Shown: positions 35,980-45,045, counted from the first letter of the stretch. The stretch: DNA of 64,000 nucleotides from Tunturibacter psychrotolerans (GCF_040359615.1 NZ_CP132942.1:1984001-2048000), one strand, 5' to 3'. Numbers and translations: made by a program. The notes: generated from the letters alone by a model not told the origin.

Positions 35980-36375
35980 ATGCCCCCAAAGAAGTCCATC
36001 ACGTTGACAGAGGCTGAGTTACGGCTCATGAGGATTCTGTGGGCGCGTGGCGAGTCGGCTGTGGGAGAGCTGGTGGCGGCCATGCCAGAGGCGCTGGCCT
36101 ATAACTCGGTGCTGACGACGATTCGGATCTTGGAGCAGAAGGGCTACGTGCGGCACCGGCAGGAGGGGCGGGCGTTTCTGTATATCCCATGCGTTGCCGA
36201 GCAGGAGGCTAGCCGGTCGGAGGTTCGTCATATGATGCAGCGGTTCTTCGGCAACTCGCGGGAGAAGTTGTTGCTTTCGCTGCTTGGGGATGATGAGGTG
36301 ACGACGGAGGAGTTGCAACGGCTGAAAGAAGCGATTGCAGCGGCAGCGGACGACCGCGCGGGAGACGAACTGTAA
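35980..36375 (+). CDS. blaI: BlaI/MecI/CopY family repressor
   Basis: 131 aa winged-helix repressor. The DNA-binding domain (about 1-75) reads LTEAELRLMRILWARGESAV, then ALAYNSVLTTIRILEQKGYV, with the recognition helix in the last part; the C-terminal dimerisation helices cover 80-125. These repressors dimerise on short palindromes and are cleaved or released when a partner M56 membrane peptidase senses a signal. GAGAGG precedes the ATG. The stop overlaps the start of the M56 gene (TAATG). No beta-lactamase gene lies in the window, so the name indicates family and not the role. Confidence 0.93.
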   Translation: MPPKKSITLTEAELRLMRILWARGESAVGELVAAMPEALAYNSVLTTIRILEQKGYVRHRQEGRAFLYIPCVAEQEASRSEVRHMMQRFFGNSREKLLLSLLGDDEVTTEELQRLKEAIAAAADDRAGDEL

Positions 36376-37751
36376 TGGGGATGGACTCGAGCCTGTTGCA
36401 CGGTGTTGAGAGTCTGTCGCGGGTGGCGGCTGGCTCGGTGGTGTCGGGCTTGTGGCAGGGGCTTGTGTTGGCTGCTGCGGTATGGATCTGTTTGCGATTG
36501 ATGCCGAAGACGACGGCTGCGATCCGGTTTGCGGTGTGGACGGCGGTGTTTGGGGTTCTTGCGTTGCTGCCGCTGTTGCATGCGTATGGATTGCGGGGTG
36601 ACGGCGAAGCGTCAGCACATGGCGCGTTCGTGCAGGTGGATGTGCGATGGAGTCTTGCTATTGCGGTGCTGTGGTTCGGTGTATCGATGGTGCGGGCGGT
36701 GAAGCTCGCGATCGGTGCGGTGCAACTGCGCGGAATATGGAAACGCTCAACGCCGGTTGAGATGAGCACAGGTTGGGATTCTGCGTTAGTTGCAGCCGGG
36801 TGGCGTGGAGCGACCGTATGCACGTCGGCGGATGTGGACCGGCCTAGCGTGATTGGGTTTTTTTCTCCGCGGATTTTGATTCCACGAGAGATGTTTGAGC
36901 GGCTTACTACGAGCGAATTGGAACATATTGTTCTGCATGAGATGGGACATCTGCGGCGGGCAGATGATTGGATCAATCTGTTGCAGAAGATCAGCCTTGT
37001 GCTGGTGCCGCTAAATCCGGTGCTGTTGTGGATTGAACGGAGGCTGTGCTTCGAACGCGAGCTGGCCTGTGATGATGCGGTGCTGCGTTTTACGAAGGCC
37101 CCGAAGGCTTATGCAACATGCCTGACGAATCTGGCCGAGCAGCGGCTGGGGCGTAGGGCTGCTGCGCTTTCGCTGGGTGCGTGGGAGAAGCAGTCCGAGT
37201 TGGTGCGGCGGGTGCATAGCATTTTGCGACGTCGCGAAGGGATGAGCCGGACGCAGGCGGGCGTGATGATGAGCGTGCTAGTGCTTGCGGTTGTTGGCGG
37301 TGCCGCCGGACTTTCGCGTTGCCCACAATTTGTTTCGTTCTCTGGTGGAGCGGTGTCGATCCATGAAGAGGCGCAGAGTTTTGCTTCGGGCGATGCGACA
37401 TACCAGCCTGTCGCGTTTCATCCGTCTGCAGCGGCCATTCCGGCTGCGGGCATGGCACATGAGACGCTGTTGAAAGTTTCTATGCCGGTGGCGACGACTG
37501 TGCAGGCTACGCGGCCTAAGACTCAGGTAGCTGCTAAGCGACATCGTCCCCTGCATGCGGCATCGTTGATGCGCGTGAAGCAGGATCGCGCAATGCAACA
37601 GACCCAGCGGATGGAACGATGGGTGGTGCTGACATCGTGGCAGGAGTCATCGCAGCCAAGGATGGTGCTTACCGTGTCGGGTGGGCGAGTGTTTTCTTCT
37701 TCGTTTGCAGCCGTGCCTACCGAGGGCGGCTGGCTGGTCATTCAACTTTAA
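36375..37751 (+). CDS. M56 family membrane metallopeptidase (BlaR1-like)
   Basis: 458 aa. Four membrane segments: about 19-35, 49-66, 90-110 and one after the protease domain near 300 (VMMSVLVLAVVGGAAGL). The zinc site HEMGH (His188, Glu189, His192) and RELACDDAV are those of the M56 family, whose cytoplasmic loop cleaves the BlaI partner after signal sensing. The extracytoplasmic C-terminus (about 310-458) has no penicillin-binding sensor domain; it is basic and ends in a beta-rich stretch, VLTVSGGRVFSSSFAAVP. So the signal is probably not a beta-lactam in the BlaR1 manner. Overlaps blaI by one base. Confidence 0.9.
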   Translation: MGMDSSLLHGVESLSRVAAGSVVSGLWQGLVLAAAVWICLRLMPKTTAAIRFAVWTAVFGVLALLPLLHAYGLRGDGEASAHGAFVQVDVRWSLAIAVLWFGVSMVRAVKLAIGAVQLRGIWKRSTPVEMSTGWDSALVAAGWRGATVCTSADVDRPSVIGFFSPRILIPREMFERLTTSELEHIVLHEMGHLRRADDWINLLQKISLVLVPLNPVLLWIERRLCFERELACDDAVLRFTKAPKAYATCLTNLAEQRLGRRAAALSLGAWEKQSELVRRVHSILRRREGMSRTQAGVMMSVLVLAVVGGAAGLSRCPQFVSFSGGAVSIHEEAQSFASGDATYQPVAFHPSAAAIPAAGMAHETLLKVSMPVATTVQATRPKTQVAAKRHRPLHAASLMRVKQDRAMQQTQRMERWVVLTSWQESSQPRMVLTVSGGRVFSSSFAAVPTEGGWLVIQL

Positions 37752-37784
37752 CTAAAGCTGTTCAACCCGTTTTGAGGAACGATC

Positions 37785-39380
37785 ATGTCATTTGAAACTA
37801 ATAAATTAGTAGGTAAGGCGGGACGGGTTGCCGTTCCTGCAGGTGCTGCCGCGGCTCTCGTGTTGGCAGCTGGGATGTTCGTTCATCACAATGGGGTTCA
37901 TGCGGCCATGATCTCCTCGCCGATCTCGTCGCCGGCACCGATGGATGACAACAGTGTTTCGTCACTGGTTGCTTTGGATAATGCCGTTGAGGCGGTTGCG
38001 GCGCGGGTTACACCTGCGGTGGTGAACGTTGCTGTTACGTCGCGTGGCTCGGCGGAGCACCAGGTTGGTGAGGATCAGGAGGATGGTCAGGAGCAGGGAC
38101 CGCAAGGACAGAGCCTGCCGCCTGGTCTTCAGCAGTTCTTTGGGCAGCTGCCTCCAGGGATGATGCAGCAGCAGCGTCCGCAACAGCCGCAGCTTGAGCA
38201 TGGGATTGGCAGCGGAATTATTATTTCGCCCGATGGATATATTGTGACCAACAATCACGTGGTCGATGGCGCGGTGGAGATGCGCGTGACGCTGCATGAC
38301 CGGCGAGTGTTGAAGGCGAAGCTGGTGGGGCACGATCCGCTGACTGATCTCGCGGTGATCAAAGTGGATGCGCATGATCTGCCGAGCATCGCGTGGGGTG
38401 ATTCGACGAAGCTGAAGCCGGGACAGACTGTTTTGGCGTTCGGCAGCCCGTTTGGATACTTTCAGTTTTCGGTGACGCGTGGAATTGTAAGCGCGGTGGA
38501 TCGGCAGAATCCTTATCGCGATGATGCGCGGAAGCCGGGTGGATATATTCAGACGGATGCTGCGATCAATCCGGGCAACTCTGGTGGACCGCTGGTGAAT
38601 GCGCGCGGCGAGCTGGTGGGGATCAATACTTTCATCATCTCGAATGGTGGTTCGTTTGCCGGTGCTGGGTTTGCCATTCCTTCGCAGATTGTGCGGACGA
38701 CGGCGGAGCAGCTGATCAAGACCGGCACTGTGCATCATGGGTATCTCGGTATCAGCATGAACGATGTGACGCCTGAGAATGCGAGCTTCTTCAACCTGAA
38801 GGATGCGACGGGTGCGATTGTGGCGCAGATAACGCCTGACTCGCCTGCTGCGCGTGCGGGGCTGAAGAATGGCGACGTGATCGTCGAGTTGAATGGACAG
38901 AAGATCGTGAACGGTGGCGCGCTCCAGGTTGCGGTGAGCGAGGATACTCCGGGAACTTCGATTGATCTGGGAATCATTCGCAATGGCTCGCAGCAGACTG
39001 TGAAGGTGCAGGTTGGCGAGTTCCACAAAGAGGCCGAAGTAGCGAGCGATAGTGAGGGTGCGACACCGCAGAAAGCGAAGCTTGGTCTTGCTGTGGCAGA
39101 GCTAACTCCGGATGTGCGGCAACAGCTGCATATTCCTTCGCAGGTGCAGGGAGTTGCGATTCAGAGTGTTCGCCCGGGCAGCCCGGCCGACGATGCGAGC
39201 CTTGCTCCTGGCGACGTGATCCTTGAGGTCGATCGTCATCCGGTGACTTCGGCGGAGCAGTTCGTGAATGCGGCGCATGCGAATCCGGATGGGAAGGATT
39301 TGCTGCTGTTGGTCTGGTCGCGAGGCGGAGCAAGTTACCGCGTGGTTCATCCTGATTCGGGGAACCAAAGCGGTATGTAG
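37785..39380 (+). CDS. degP: DegP/HtrA-type serine protease with two PDZ domains
   Basis: 531 aa. Periplasmic protease/chaperone for misfolded envelope proteins. An N-terminal membrane segment (VPAGAAAALVLAAGMFV) leads to the export site. The trypsin-like domain carries His158 (TNNHVVDG), Asp188 (LTDLAVIK) and Ser266 (NPGNSGGPL). PDZ1 (about 320-410) and PDZ2 (about 435-520) follow. An acidic Gln-rich loop (about 90-130) precedes the protease core. GAGGAACGATC supplies the ribosome binding site. It follows the M56 gene by 34 bp, so it may share the blaI transcript, and it also carries the second operator candidate. Ends at a strong terminator. Confidence 0.95.
   Translation: MSFETNKLVGKAGRVAVPAGAAAALVLAAGMFVHHNGVHAAMISSPISSPAPMDDNSVSSLVALDNAVEAVAARVTPAVVNVAVTSRGSAEHQVGEDQEDGQEQGPQGQSLPPGLQQFFGQLPPGMMQQQRPQQPQLEHGIGSGIIISPDGYIVTNNHVVDGAVEMRVTLHDRRVLKAKLVGHDPLTDLAVIKVDAHDLPSIAWGDSTKLKPGQTVLAFGSPFGYFQFSVTRGIVSAVDRQNPYRDDARKPGGYIQTDAAINPGNSGGPLVNARGELVGINTFIISNGGSFAGAGFAIPSQIVRTTAEQLIKTGTVHHGYLGISMNDVTPENASFFNLKDATGAIVAQITPDSPAARAGLKNGDVIVELNGQKIVNGGALQVAVSEDTPGTSIDLGIIRNGSQQTVKVQVGEFHKEAEVASDSEGATPQKAKLGLAVAELTPDVRQQLHIPSQVQGVAIQSVRPGSPADDASLAPGDVILEVDRHPVTSAEQFVNAAHANPDGKDLLLLVWSRGGASYRVVHPDSGNQSGM
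37797..37810. promoter_or_regulatory. Second ACTAAT-NN-ATTAGT site, inside the start of degP
   Basis: ACTAAT-AA-ATTAGT, with the same half-sites as the palindrome before blaI, begins 12 bases after the A of the degP ATG and covers codons 5-9. These codons (ACT AAT AAA TTA GTA) are AT-rich, unlike the rest of the gene, as if the DNA sequence were under selection. A repressor bound here would block degP transcription or elongation. Confidence 0.6.
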
Positions 39381-39392
39381 TGCGCAAGCTTT

Positions 39393-39429
39393 TGGGCCGC
39401 TGCAGACGATCGCAGCGGCCCATTTTTTT
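39393..39429 (+). terminator. Strong intrinsic terminator after degP
   Basis: Eleven-base-pair perfect stem TGGGCCGCTGC/GCAGCGGCCCA with an 8-base loop and seven T, 12 bp after the stop. It ends the blaI-M56-degP unit. Confidence 0.95.
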
Positions 39430-39453
39430 GCGTGTCGCTTAGCTTGAGGCGTT

Positions 39454-40392
39454 TTAGTTCGAGGCGTGCCCGAGGATGTGTTCTGCGCCGTGGTAGATGT
39501 TGAAGTGGTTGTCGCGAAGGAAGCCAATGAGGGTGATATCGAAGTCTTTTGCGACTTGTACGGCGAGGCTGGAGGGGGCGCCTACGGCGACGACCATGGG
39601 AACTCCGCCCATGAGTGCTTTTTGCAGGAGCTCGAAGCTGGCTCGGCCGGAGAGCAGAAGCAATGCGTTGCGGAGGGGAGTGCGGTCGGCAAGAAATTCG
39701 GCGCCGAGGAGTTTATCGACAGCGTTATGACGGCCTACATCTTCGCGTGCGGCGAGGAGATTGCCCGCGGCATTGAAGAGGGCCGCGCCGTGGATTCCTC
39801 CGGTTCGATTGAAGAGGCTTTGGGCTTCGCGCAGGCGGTCGGGTAGTTTGTAGAGAATCCTGGCGTCGATGTCGAAGGCGTTTTTGCGGCGCGGCGGGCA
39901 GACCGTTTGCAGCGCTAGAAGAGAGGCTTTGCCGCAGATGCCGCAGCTTGAGGTTGTGTAGAAGTTGCGTTCAAGATTGGCGAGGCTGACGACGACGTCT
40001 GGTGCGAGTTCGACGCGGACAACGTTTTTGGTGGGCTGATAGGGAAGCGAACTTTGTGTTGGGTTTGTTGCGCCGACTTCGCTGATGCTGCCGGCGGCGT
40101 AGACGATCTGGTCGATGTCGTTTGGGTCGCGCACTACGCCCTCGGTCATGAGGAAGCCCGCTGCCAGGTCGAAGTCGTGGCCTGGTGTGCGCATCGTCAC
40201 GGAGATGGATTTTAGGGATCGTGCGTTGAGTGGGCCGTGGGCCAGCTGAATTTCGAGGGGTTCTTCTACGGCGAGTATGTCTTCGGTGTGATGTGAGTTG
40301 AGGCCGGTGACTTTTTCGATCGCGACCTGGTGTGCGGCTCGGTTGGTCTCGACATCGGGTTGCGGAGTGAAGGTGGGATTAGAGCCGTTCAT
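39454..40392 (-). CDS. fdhD: Formate dehydrogenase sulfurtransferase FdhD
   Basis: 312 aa. FdhD transfers sulfur from a cysteine desulfurase to the molybdenum/tungsten cofactor of formate dehydrogenases. The key motif SSCGICGKASL has the two Cys at 150 and 153. EEPLEIQLAHG near residue 43 and HDFDLAAGFLMTEG near 72 are conserved, as is the C-terminal ASFELLQKALMGGVP. No formate dehydrogenase gene lies within the window. Divergent partner region: followed upstream by the PfkB kinase gene on the same strand. Confidence 0.93.
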   Translation of the reverse strand: MNGSNPTFTPQPDVETNRAAHQVAIEKVTGLNSHHTEDILAVEEPLEIQLAHGPLNARSLKSISVTMRTPGHDFDLAAGFLMTEGVVRDPNDIDQIVYAAGSISEVGATNPTQSSLPYQPTKNVVRVELAPDVVVSLANLERNFYTTSSCGICGKASLLALQTVCPPRRKNAFDIDARILYKLPDRLREAQSLFNRTGGIHGAALFNAAGNLLAAREDVGRHNAVDKLLGAEFLADRTPLRNALLLLSGRASFELLQKALMGGVPMVVAVGAPSSLAVQVAKDFDITLIGFLRDNHFNIYHGAEHILGHASN

Positions 40393-40427
40393 GAGCGGTG
40401 TGATGCCTCTTGGGGCTTGTTTCGTGC

Positions 40428-41387
40428 TTATCGAAATGATTCAGCCTGGAGATTAGAAGCATGCGCTGAGAGGTGCCGAGTGCCTTTTGCCATCAAGTTT
40501 TCGATTTTGTCGACCGGCTGAATGCCGCCTCTAGCTCCGACGGCTGTACAGTTCAAGGCTGCGGCGGCGCAGGCGAAGTCGAGTTGCCGCTCGAGAGGCC
40601 AATTTTGAAGGAGACCGTAGATGAAGCCCGCGTGGAAGATATCGCCCGCTCCGGTGGTATCGACTACCGAGACACAATAGGCGGATGCGTGGTGAAGTTG
40701 TTTGCCGTCCCACCCTACGACGCCTTCTTCTCCTAGTGTGGCGGCTACCAGAGCGCATCCGTAGTGGTGTTGGATTTTTTGCAGCGCTTTTTCCAAGTTG
40801 GGCTCGGTCATGAGACGGCGTGGGAAGTCTCTGCTTACGACGAGGTAGTCGACATTTGCGATGAGTTCTTCGACGCCTGGATAGAGTTCATCGAGATCGG
40901 CGATGACCGGGATATCGGCGGCGCGGGCCCATGTGGCTGCGAGAGTTGCGGCGGCGGTGTCGTGGCCGTCGACGTGAAGGGCTCGGGCGTTGACGACCCA
41001 TTCGCGGTCGAGATCGGCGGGCTGGAGGATGAGGCGCTCGTCGCGCCTGCAGAGGACGGTTCGCTCGCCGCCAGCATCGACGAGGATGAGAGATTGCGGG
41101 CTGGCTGCGCCTGCGGCTGTGATCAGTTGTGTTTCAACGCCTGCATGGGCGAAGGCTTCGCGGTGGAGCGCGGCGGCGGCGTCATCGCCTAGCTTTCCTA
41201 CGTATCGAGTGCTCATACCCCAGCGCTGACAGGCGACGACGGTGGACGCGACTTGTCCGCCTGGTAGTACGGTTGCGGTGCGGTACTCAACTTTGGACCC
41301 GCGGGAGGGGTAGTCCGTGAGAGGGATGACGGTGTCGGTGGCGTTGAGCCCGACGCCTACCAGATCGACCTTTGACGCCTTCGTCAT
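40428..41387 (-). CDS. PfkB family sugar kinase
   Basis: 319 aa ribokinase-like kinase. N-terminal substrate site LVGVGLNATDTVIPLTDYPSRG is followed by GGQVASTVVACQRWG, the GG switch of PfkB kinases. The C-terminal VDTTGAGDIFHAGF carries the catalytic Asp and anion hole. It phosphorylates a sugar or nucleoside with ATP; the substrate cannot be told from the sequence. Next in the minus-strand series are NagX-like and GH89 genes, which suggests a hexosamine or related sugar. Confidence 0.88.
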   Translation of the reverse strand: MTKASKVDLVGVGLNATDTVIPLTDYPSRGSKVEYRTATVLPGGQVASTVVACQRWGMSTRYVGKLGDDAAAALHREAFAHAGVETQLITAAGAASPQSLILVDAGGERTVLCRRDERLILQPADLDREWVVNARALHVDGHDTAAATLAATWARAADIPVIADLDELYPGVEELIANVDYLVVSRDFPRRLMTEPNLEKALQKIQHHYGCALVAATLGEEGVVGWDGKQLHHASAYCVSVVDTTGAGDIFHAGFIYGLLQNWPLERQLDFACAAAALNCTAVGARGGIQPVDKIENLMAKGTRHLSAHASNLQAESFR

Positions 41388-41486
41388 CTTTTTACTGTAA
41401 ATGGAGTGGCGGTGTCCGCGATATCGGAAGCGTGGGACGCTGTCGCTGGGCGAACTGTTCTTTTGTGCTGAAGCACTTCATGCGAG

Positions 41487-42671
41487 TTAGATCTTGATAA
41501 AGATTTTGCGGCGGTAGAGTACGGCGACGAAGAGCCAGCAGACGGCTACGAATGCAATGGAGTAGAGCAGGGAGGCGAAGGGCACATTCGGAACTACCTG
41601 TTGGAATGAGCGAAAGATCGATTGCTGCAAAGTGACGCCCGGATGCGTGTGAATGCTGTAGAGGAGGGCTGCAAGCAACTCCGAGAAGGCGTAGGCGACG
41701 ATGGCGTTGGTTCCGAAGATGAAGAAGGGTTTGAGGGCGCCCGAGTGATCTTGTTTGCCTGGTGTTCTTCGTAGATCAACGATGAACAGGCTTAGTGCCA
41801 GGAGGGAGAGGCTGAGGCCTGCGGCGAAGAGAGCGTAGGAGCTGGTCCAGAGTTTTTTGTTGATGGGGAACGTAATGTTCCAGAGACCGCCCAGCAGAAT
41901 GCCGCTGATGCCAGCGATGGCGATGCCGGTTATCTTCTGTGTGAGCGTTCGCTGGGTGCGTAGCCAGATGCCGGTGACGACTCCGAAGAGAGCGGTGGCC
42001 AGGGCAGGGATCGTGCTGAGAAGGCCCTCGGGATCACGGGTGTGCTCGTAGAGATGGGAAGCTGAAAATAGCTGACGATCGAGCCATGCGGTGAGGTTCG
42101 CGTCCCGATCGAGGAGGGGAATGTCGTGGGTAGGGACGCCGTATCCAGGGACGGGAACGAAGCGCATGAGGATCCAATAAGCGGCTAGAGCGCCGATCGC
42201 GAGAGCTGCTTTGCTACGCCAGCCGGGACTCAGGATGTAGAGCGTGGCGATGATGAAGTAGCAGATGGCGATGCGTGGAAGTACGCCGTAAAAGCGCATG
42301 GTGTGGAGATTGAAGAAAGGGAAGCCGTGTATGAGCAGGCCGAGTACGTAGAGCGTGATGGAGCGGCGCAGGACGTGGAGGAAGAGGGATTGTTTCGTGG
42401 CGCCTTGGGCGAGTCGCGAGGCAGTGGAGAAGACGGTCGAGATGCCGACGAGGAAGAGGAAGGTGGGGAAGACGAGGTCTGTCGGAGTGAAGCCATTCCA
42501 GGCCGCGTGCTTGAGTGGCCAGTAGGCCAACTGTTCATCGCCGTTGTTGTTGACGAGGATCATGAAGGCGATGGTGAGGCCCCGCAGGAAGTCGAGCGAG
42601 AGGAGGCGTGCGGGCCGTGCGCCGGTTAAGGATGGCCAGGGGGTTTCGGAGGGTGCGCTCATCGTTGTCAT
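41487..42671 (-). CDS. NagX / HGSNAT-like membrane acyltransferase
   Basis: 394 aa with about ten membrane segments. The stretch RLLSLDFLRGLTIAFMILVN and, after it, KHAAWNGFTPTDLVFPTF match human heparan-alpha-glucosaminide N-acetyltransferase, in which the His of KHASWNG is the acetyl-accepting residue. Bacterial members (NagX, COG4299) accompany N-acetylglucosamine genes. It probably moves an acyl group across the inner membrane onto an amino-sugar. The start lies 3 bp after the stop of the GH89 gene, so the two are one transcript. Confidence 0.88.
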   Translation of the reverse strand: MTTMSAPSETPWPSLTGARPARLLSLDFLRGLTIAFMILVNNNGDEQLAYWPLKHAAWNGFTPTDLVFPTFLFLVGISTVFSTASRLAQGATKQSLFLHVLRRSITLYVLGLLIHGFPFFNLHTMRFYGVLPRIAICYFIIATLYILSPGWRSKAALAIGALAAYWILMRFVPVPGYGVPTHDIPLLDRDANLTAWLDRQLFSASHLYEHTRDPEGLLSTIPALATALFGVVTGIWLRTQRTLTQKITGIAIAGISGILLGGLWNITFPINKKLWTSSYALFAAGLSLSLLALSLFIVDLRRTPGKQDHSGALKPFFIFGTNAIVAYAFSELLAALLYSIHTHPGVTLQQSIFRSFQQVVPNVPFASLLYSIAFVAVCWLFVAVLYRRKIFIKI

Positions 42672-42674
42672 AGT

Positions 42675-44885
42675 TTACTGGTGCGCCTCGGATTGTTGAT
42701 TGGGAGCTAGATGAAGTGTATGCGCAATTGCCAGGGCGGCATCATAGGAGTCGCCGTGCGCTGTGGCGTCGTAGGCTTTCTGGCTGTGATTCCACTGATC
42801 GCCGAAGGCGTACCAATCGATGGTCTTCGGAGCTTCTCCGGTGTTGAGCGCGGTGGAGAGCGAGTCGAAGTACATCTGCCAGCGAACCATGTAGTAATCG
42901 CTCGTCAGGCCGGCCCAGTCGCGGTTGCCGTACTCGTGGAGGCCGTATTCGCTGGCTTTGCGGTCGCCCCAGGTAGTGAGGATGGAGCGGGCGTCATAGT
43001 TGAGACGATCAAGCTCTTCGGGTGAAGAGGCCCACCGCGGGACAAATGAGAGCCATTTGCCAAGAAGGAAGAATGGACTGGTTTGCAGTAGCTGGTTCTG
43101 TAGCTCCATGTCGCGGAGCCACTGCTTTGTGAGGGTGGCGAAGGCGGTCTTGTCTTTCGTGTCGTAGGCCTGCTTGATGAGGGGCAGGAGGCGGCGGCCT
43201 TCGTTGGCCATGGTCTGACGGGCTACGTCTACCAGGTCGTAGCGGTAGGTTTCTGTGGAGCGGAGTGCGGGGGTGACCAGCAAAAGTTCGGTGAGGGCGG
43301 GGGCAAAGTCGGATGGGTTGTAACGGAGCACATCCGGCGACCAGGTGGCGGCGCGGGTTGCCGTTAGAGATGGTTGGGCGTTGAAAATGGAGTCCTGTGA
43401 GGCGTCGCGCTCGCCGTGTTGTGTGTTGCCATCGGCGCGATAGCCGTAGGCGGTTTTGAGTAGGATCTGCCAGGCGCTTTGAGCGTGTGGATCGTTCGCT
43501 CCGTAGCGGCGGATTGCGTAGGCGTCGGTCCACTCGGTGAGGGTGACTGGATTGGCGTGCCAGGCCATCTCTGTATAGAGATCGAAGGCGAAGGGGTTGG
43601 TGTCCATGCCTTCGGTGAAGATGGCGGTGCCGACGATGCGGCTGTTGGGTTGCGCGGCCATCTGGGGAAGGCGAACGGCATAGTCGTAAAGTGGCGCGCC
43701 CATGGTGGTGCGCCCGCCAAACTCCCACAGGCCGCCGTAGAGCCAGGAGGCGCCACGAAACTCGCGGTCACGATCCTCACGGGGAATGCGACCTTGTTCG
43801 ATTTCGGCGATGAGGACGTGGCTGGTGTCGAGGGAAGAGAGCAGCTCCTGGGTTGGATTCTGTTGCCAGCCGAGGAGCATCCACAGGGCGTTGGGATGGT
43901 CGTGCATGAGGGCTTGCTGTACTTTTTTTGCGGCTTCGGGAACGGGGACGTCGCCGGCTGCGCCGCCTTCCTGGAAGATCTCCATATCGTAGATTGCGGA
44001 GTCGCCATAGAGAGCGTGCTGATGGCGGTAGAAGGACGCCGCGAGTTTGTTGAAGTTTGGATCGCGTGGATCGAGCCAGCCTGGGCGGGTGAATCCGTTC
44101 CAGTCTCCTTGCGTGATGACGTGAGCGCCGGGGTGAAGCGAGGCGAAGTCGGCGGGGACAATGCCGTAGTATCCGGGTAGAACGGGAGTGATGCCGAGGC
44201 TGCGTAGTGAGGCGATGATTTGTTGCGCGGAGCGGGATCGTTTCTCGAGGAGCTCCATCGAGATGGGAGCCTCGAAGCAACACATGTTACCCATGAGCTG
44301 CCAGTTCTGATGCGCAGGCTGGACGATCCAGTTGCGGATGGCCTGGTCGGAGTAGCCGGCGTCGCGGAAGGTCTGGTAGAGAACTAGGTCCATACCACGC
44401 TCGATGAGGATGGCATTGGTGCCGCTTAGAGCGAGGATGTCGATCTCATGTTGCCAGCGCTGTTGATCCCAGTAAGGTGCGGAGTAACCGTCAACGTTCT
44501 CGTTGAGGGCGTAGCGCCAGGGGTAGAGGGCTGGCTTTTCGATTGGGGCGGAGGGCGCGGGGAGCGACAGGTTGGGAGGGCCAAGTTGAGAGCCGTCTGG
44601 GGAGATTTGTAGATGCGCGACGTACTTCAAATACCAGTTGACGCCATATAAGAGAGTGGGTCGGGTGGCCGCTTCGACGCGGATGTGGCCTTGCGTACCG
44701 GTGACGCGGAAGTAGTCCTTGTGGTCGGGTTTCGGAATGAGAGCTAATTGAAACTGTGGTGCGAGGTTCGGCATGAGACGTTGGAGGACCGCTTGGGCAG
44801 GCGCGGTGGGCGATTCGGCGCGTGCGGACCCCGTCACCAGACTGGCGGTGAGGAGCGGAATCGCGAAGAACTGCTTTCGAAGCAT
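42675..44885 (-). CDS. GH89 alpha-N-acetylglucosaminidase (NAGLU-like), exported
   Basis: 736 aa from the ATG at 44885; a TTG at 44894 is an alternative. Signal peptide KQFFAIPLLTASLVTGSARA. The glycoside hydrolase family 89 pattern is clear: PWRYALNENVDGYSAPYWD, GITPVLPGYYGIVPADFA, IYDMEIFQEGG with the probable acid/base Glu, WMLLGWQQNP, and TEGMDTNPFAFDLYTEMAW, matching the human PEGISQNEV nucleophile block. It removes alpha-linked terminal GlcNAc from glycans in the periplasm. Tightly coupled to the NagX-like gene. Confidence 0.93.
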   Translation of the reverse strand: MLRKQFFAIPLLTASLVTGSARAESPTAPAQAVLQRLMPNLAPQFQLALIPKPDHKDYFRVTGTQGHIRVEAATRPTLLYGVNWYLKYVAHLQISPDGSQLGPPNLSLPAPSAPIEKPALYPWRYALNENVDGYSAPYWDQQRWQHEIDILALSGTNAILIERGMDLVLYQTFRDAGYSDQAIRNWIVQPAHQNWQLMGNMCCFEAPISMELLEKRSRSAQQIIASLRSLGITPVLPGYYGIVPADFASLHPGAHVITQGDWNGFTRPGWLDPRDPNFNKLAASFYRHQHALYGDSAIYDMEIFQEGGAAGDVPVPEAAKKVQQALMHDHPNALWMLLGWQQNPTQELLSSLDTSHVLIAEIEQGRIPREDRDREFRGASWLYGGLWEFGGRTTMGAPLYDYAVRLPQMAAQPNSRIVGTAIFTEGMDTNPFAFDLYTEMAWHANPVTLTEWTDAYAIRRYGANDPHAQSAWQILLKTAYGYRADGNTQHGERDASQDSIFNAQPSLTATRAATWSPDVLRYNPSDFAPALTELLLVTPALRSTETYRYDLVDVARQTMANEGRRLLPLIKQAYDTKDKTAFATLTKQWLRDMELQNQLLQTSPFFLLGKWLSFVPRWASSPEELDRLNYDARSILTTWGDRKASEYGLHEYGNRDWAGLTSDYYMVRWQMYFDSLSTALNTGEAPKTIDWYAFGDQWNHSQKAYDATAHGDSYDAALAIAHTLHLAPNQQSEAHQ

Positions 44886-45045
44886 GCACACCAATGTAGC
44901 GAAATTTAGAGGAGAGCGCTCTGGAGAGTTTTGAACGGGAGGAATCGGAAGTGGTGGTCTCGTTGGTTTTATTACGTGTTGTAAAGGGGATGTAGGGCTT
45001 TGCTCGGTGGGACCGCTTAGTATGGACAGGTGATTGGAGGTTGTT

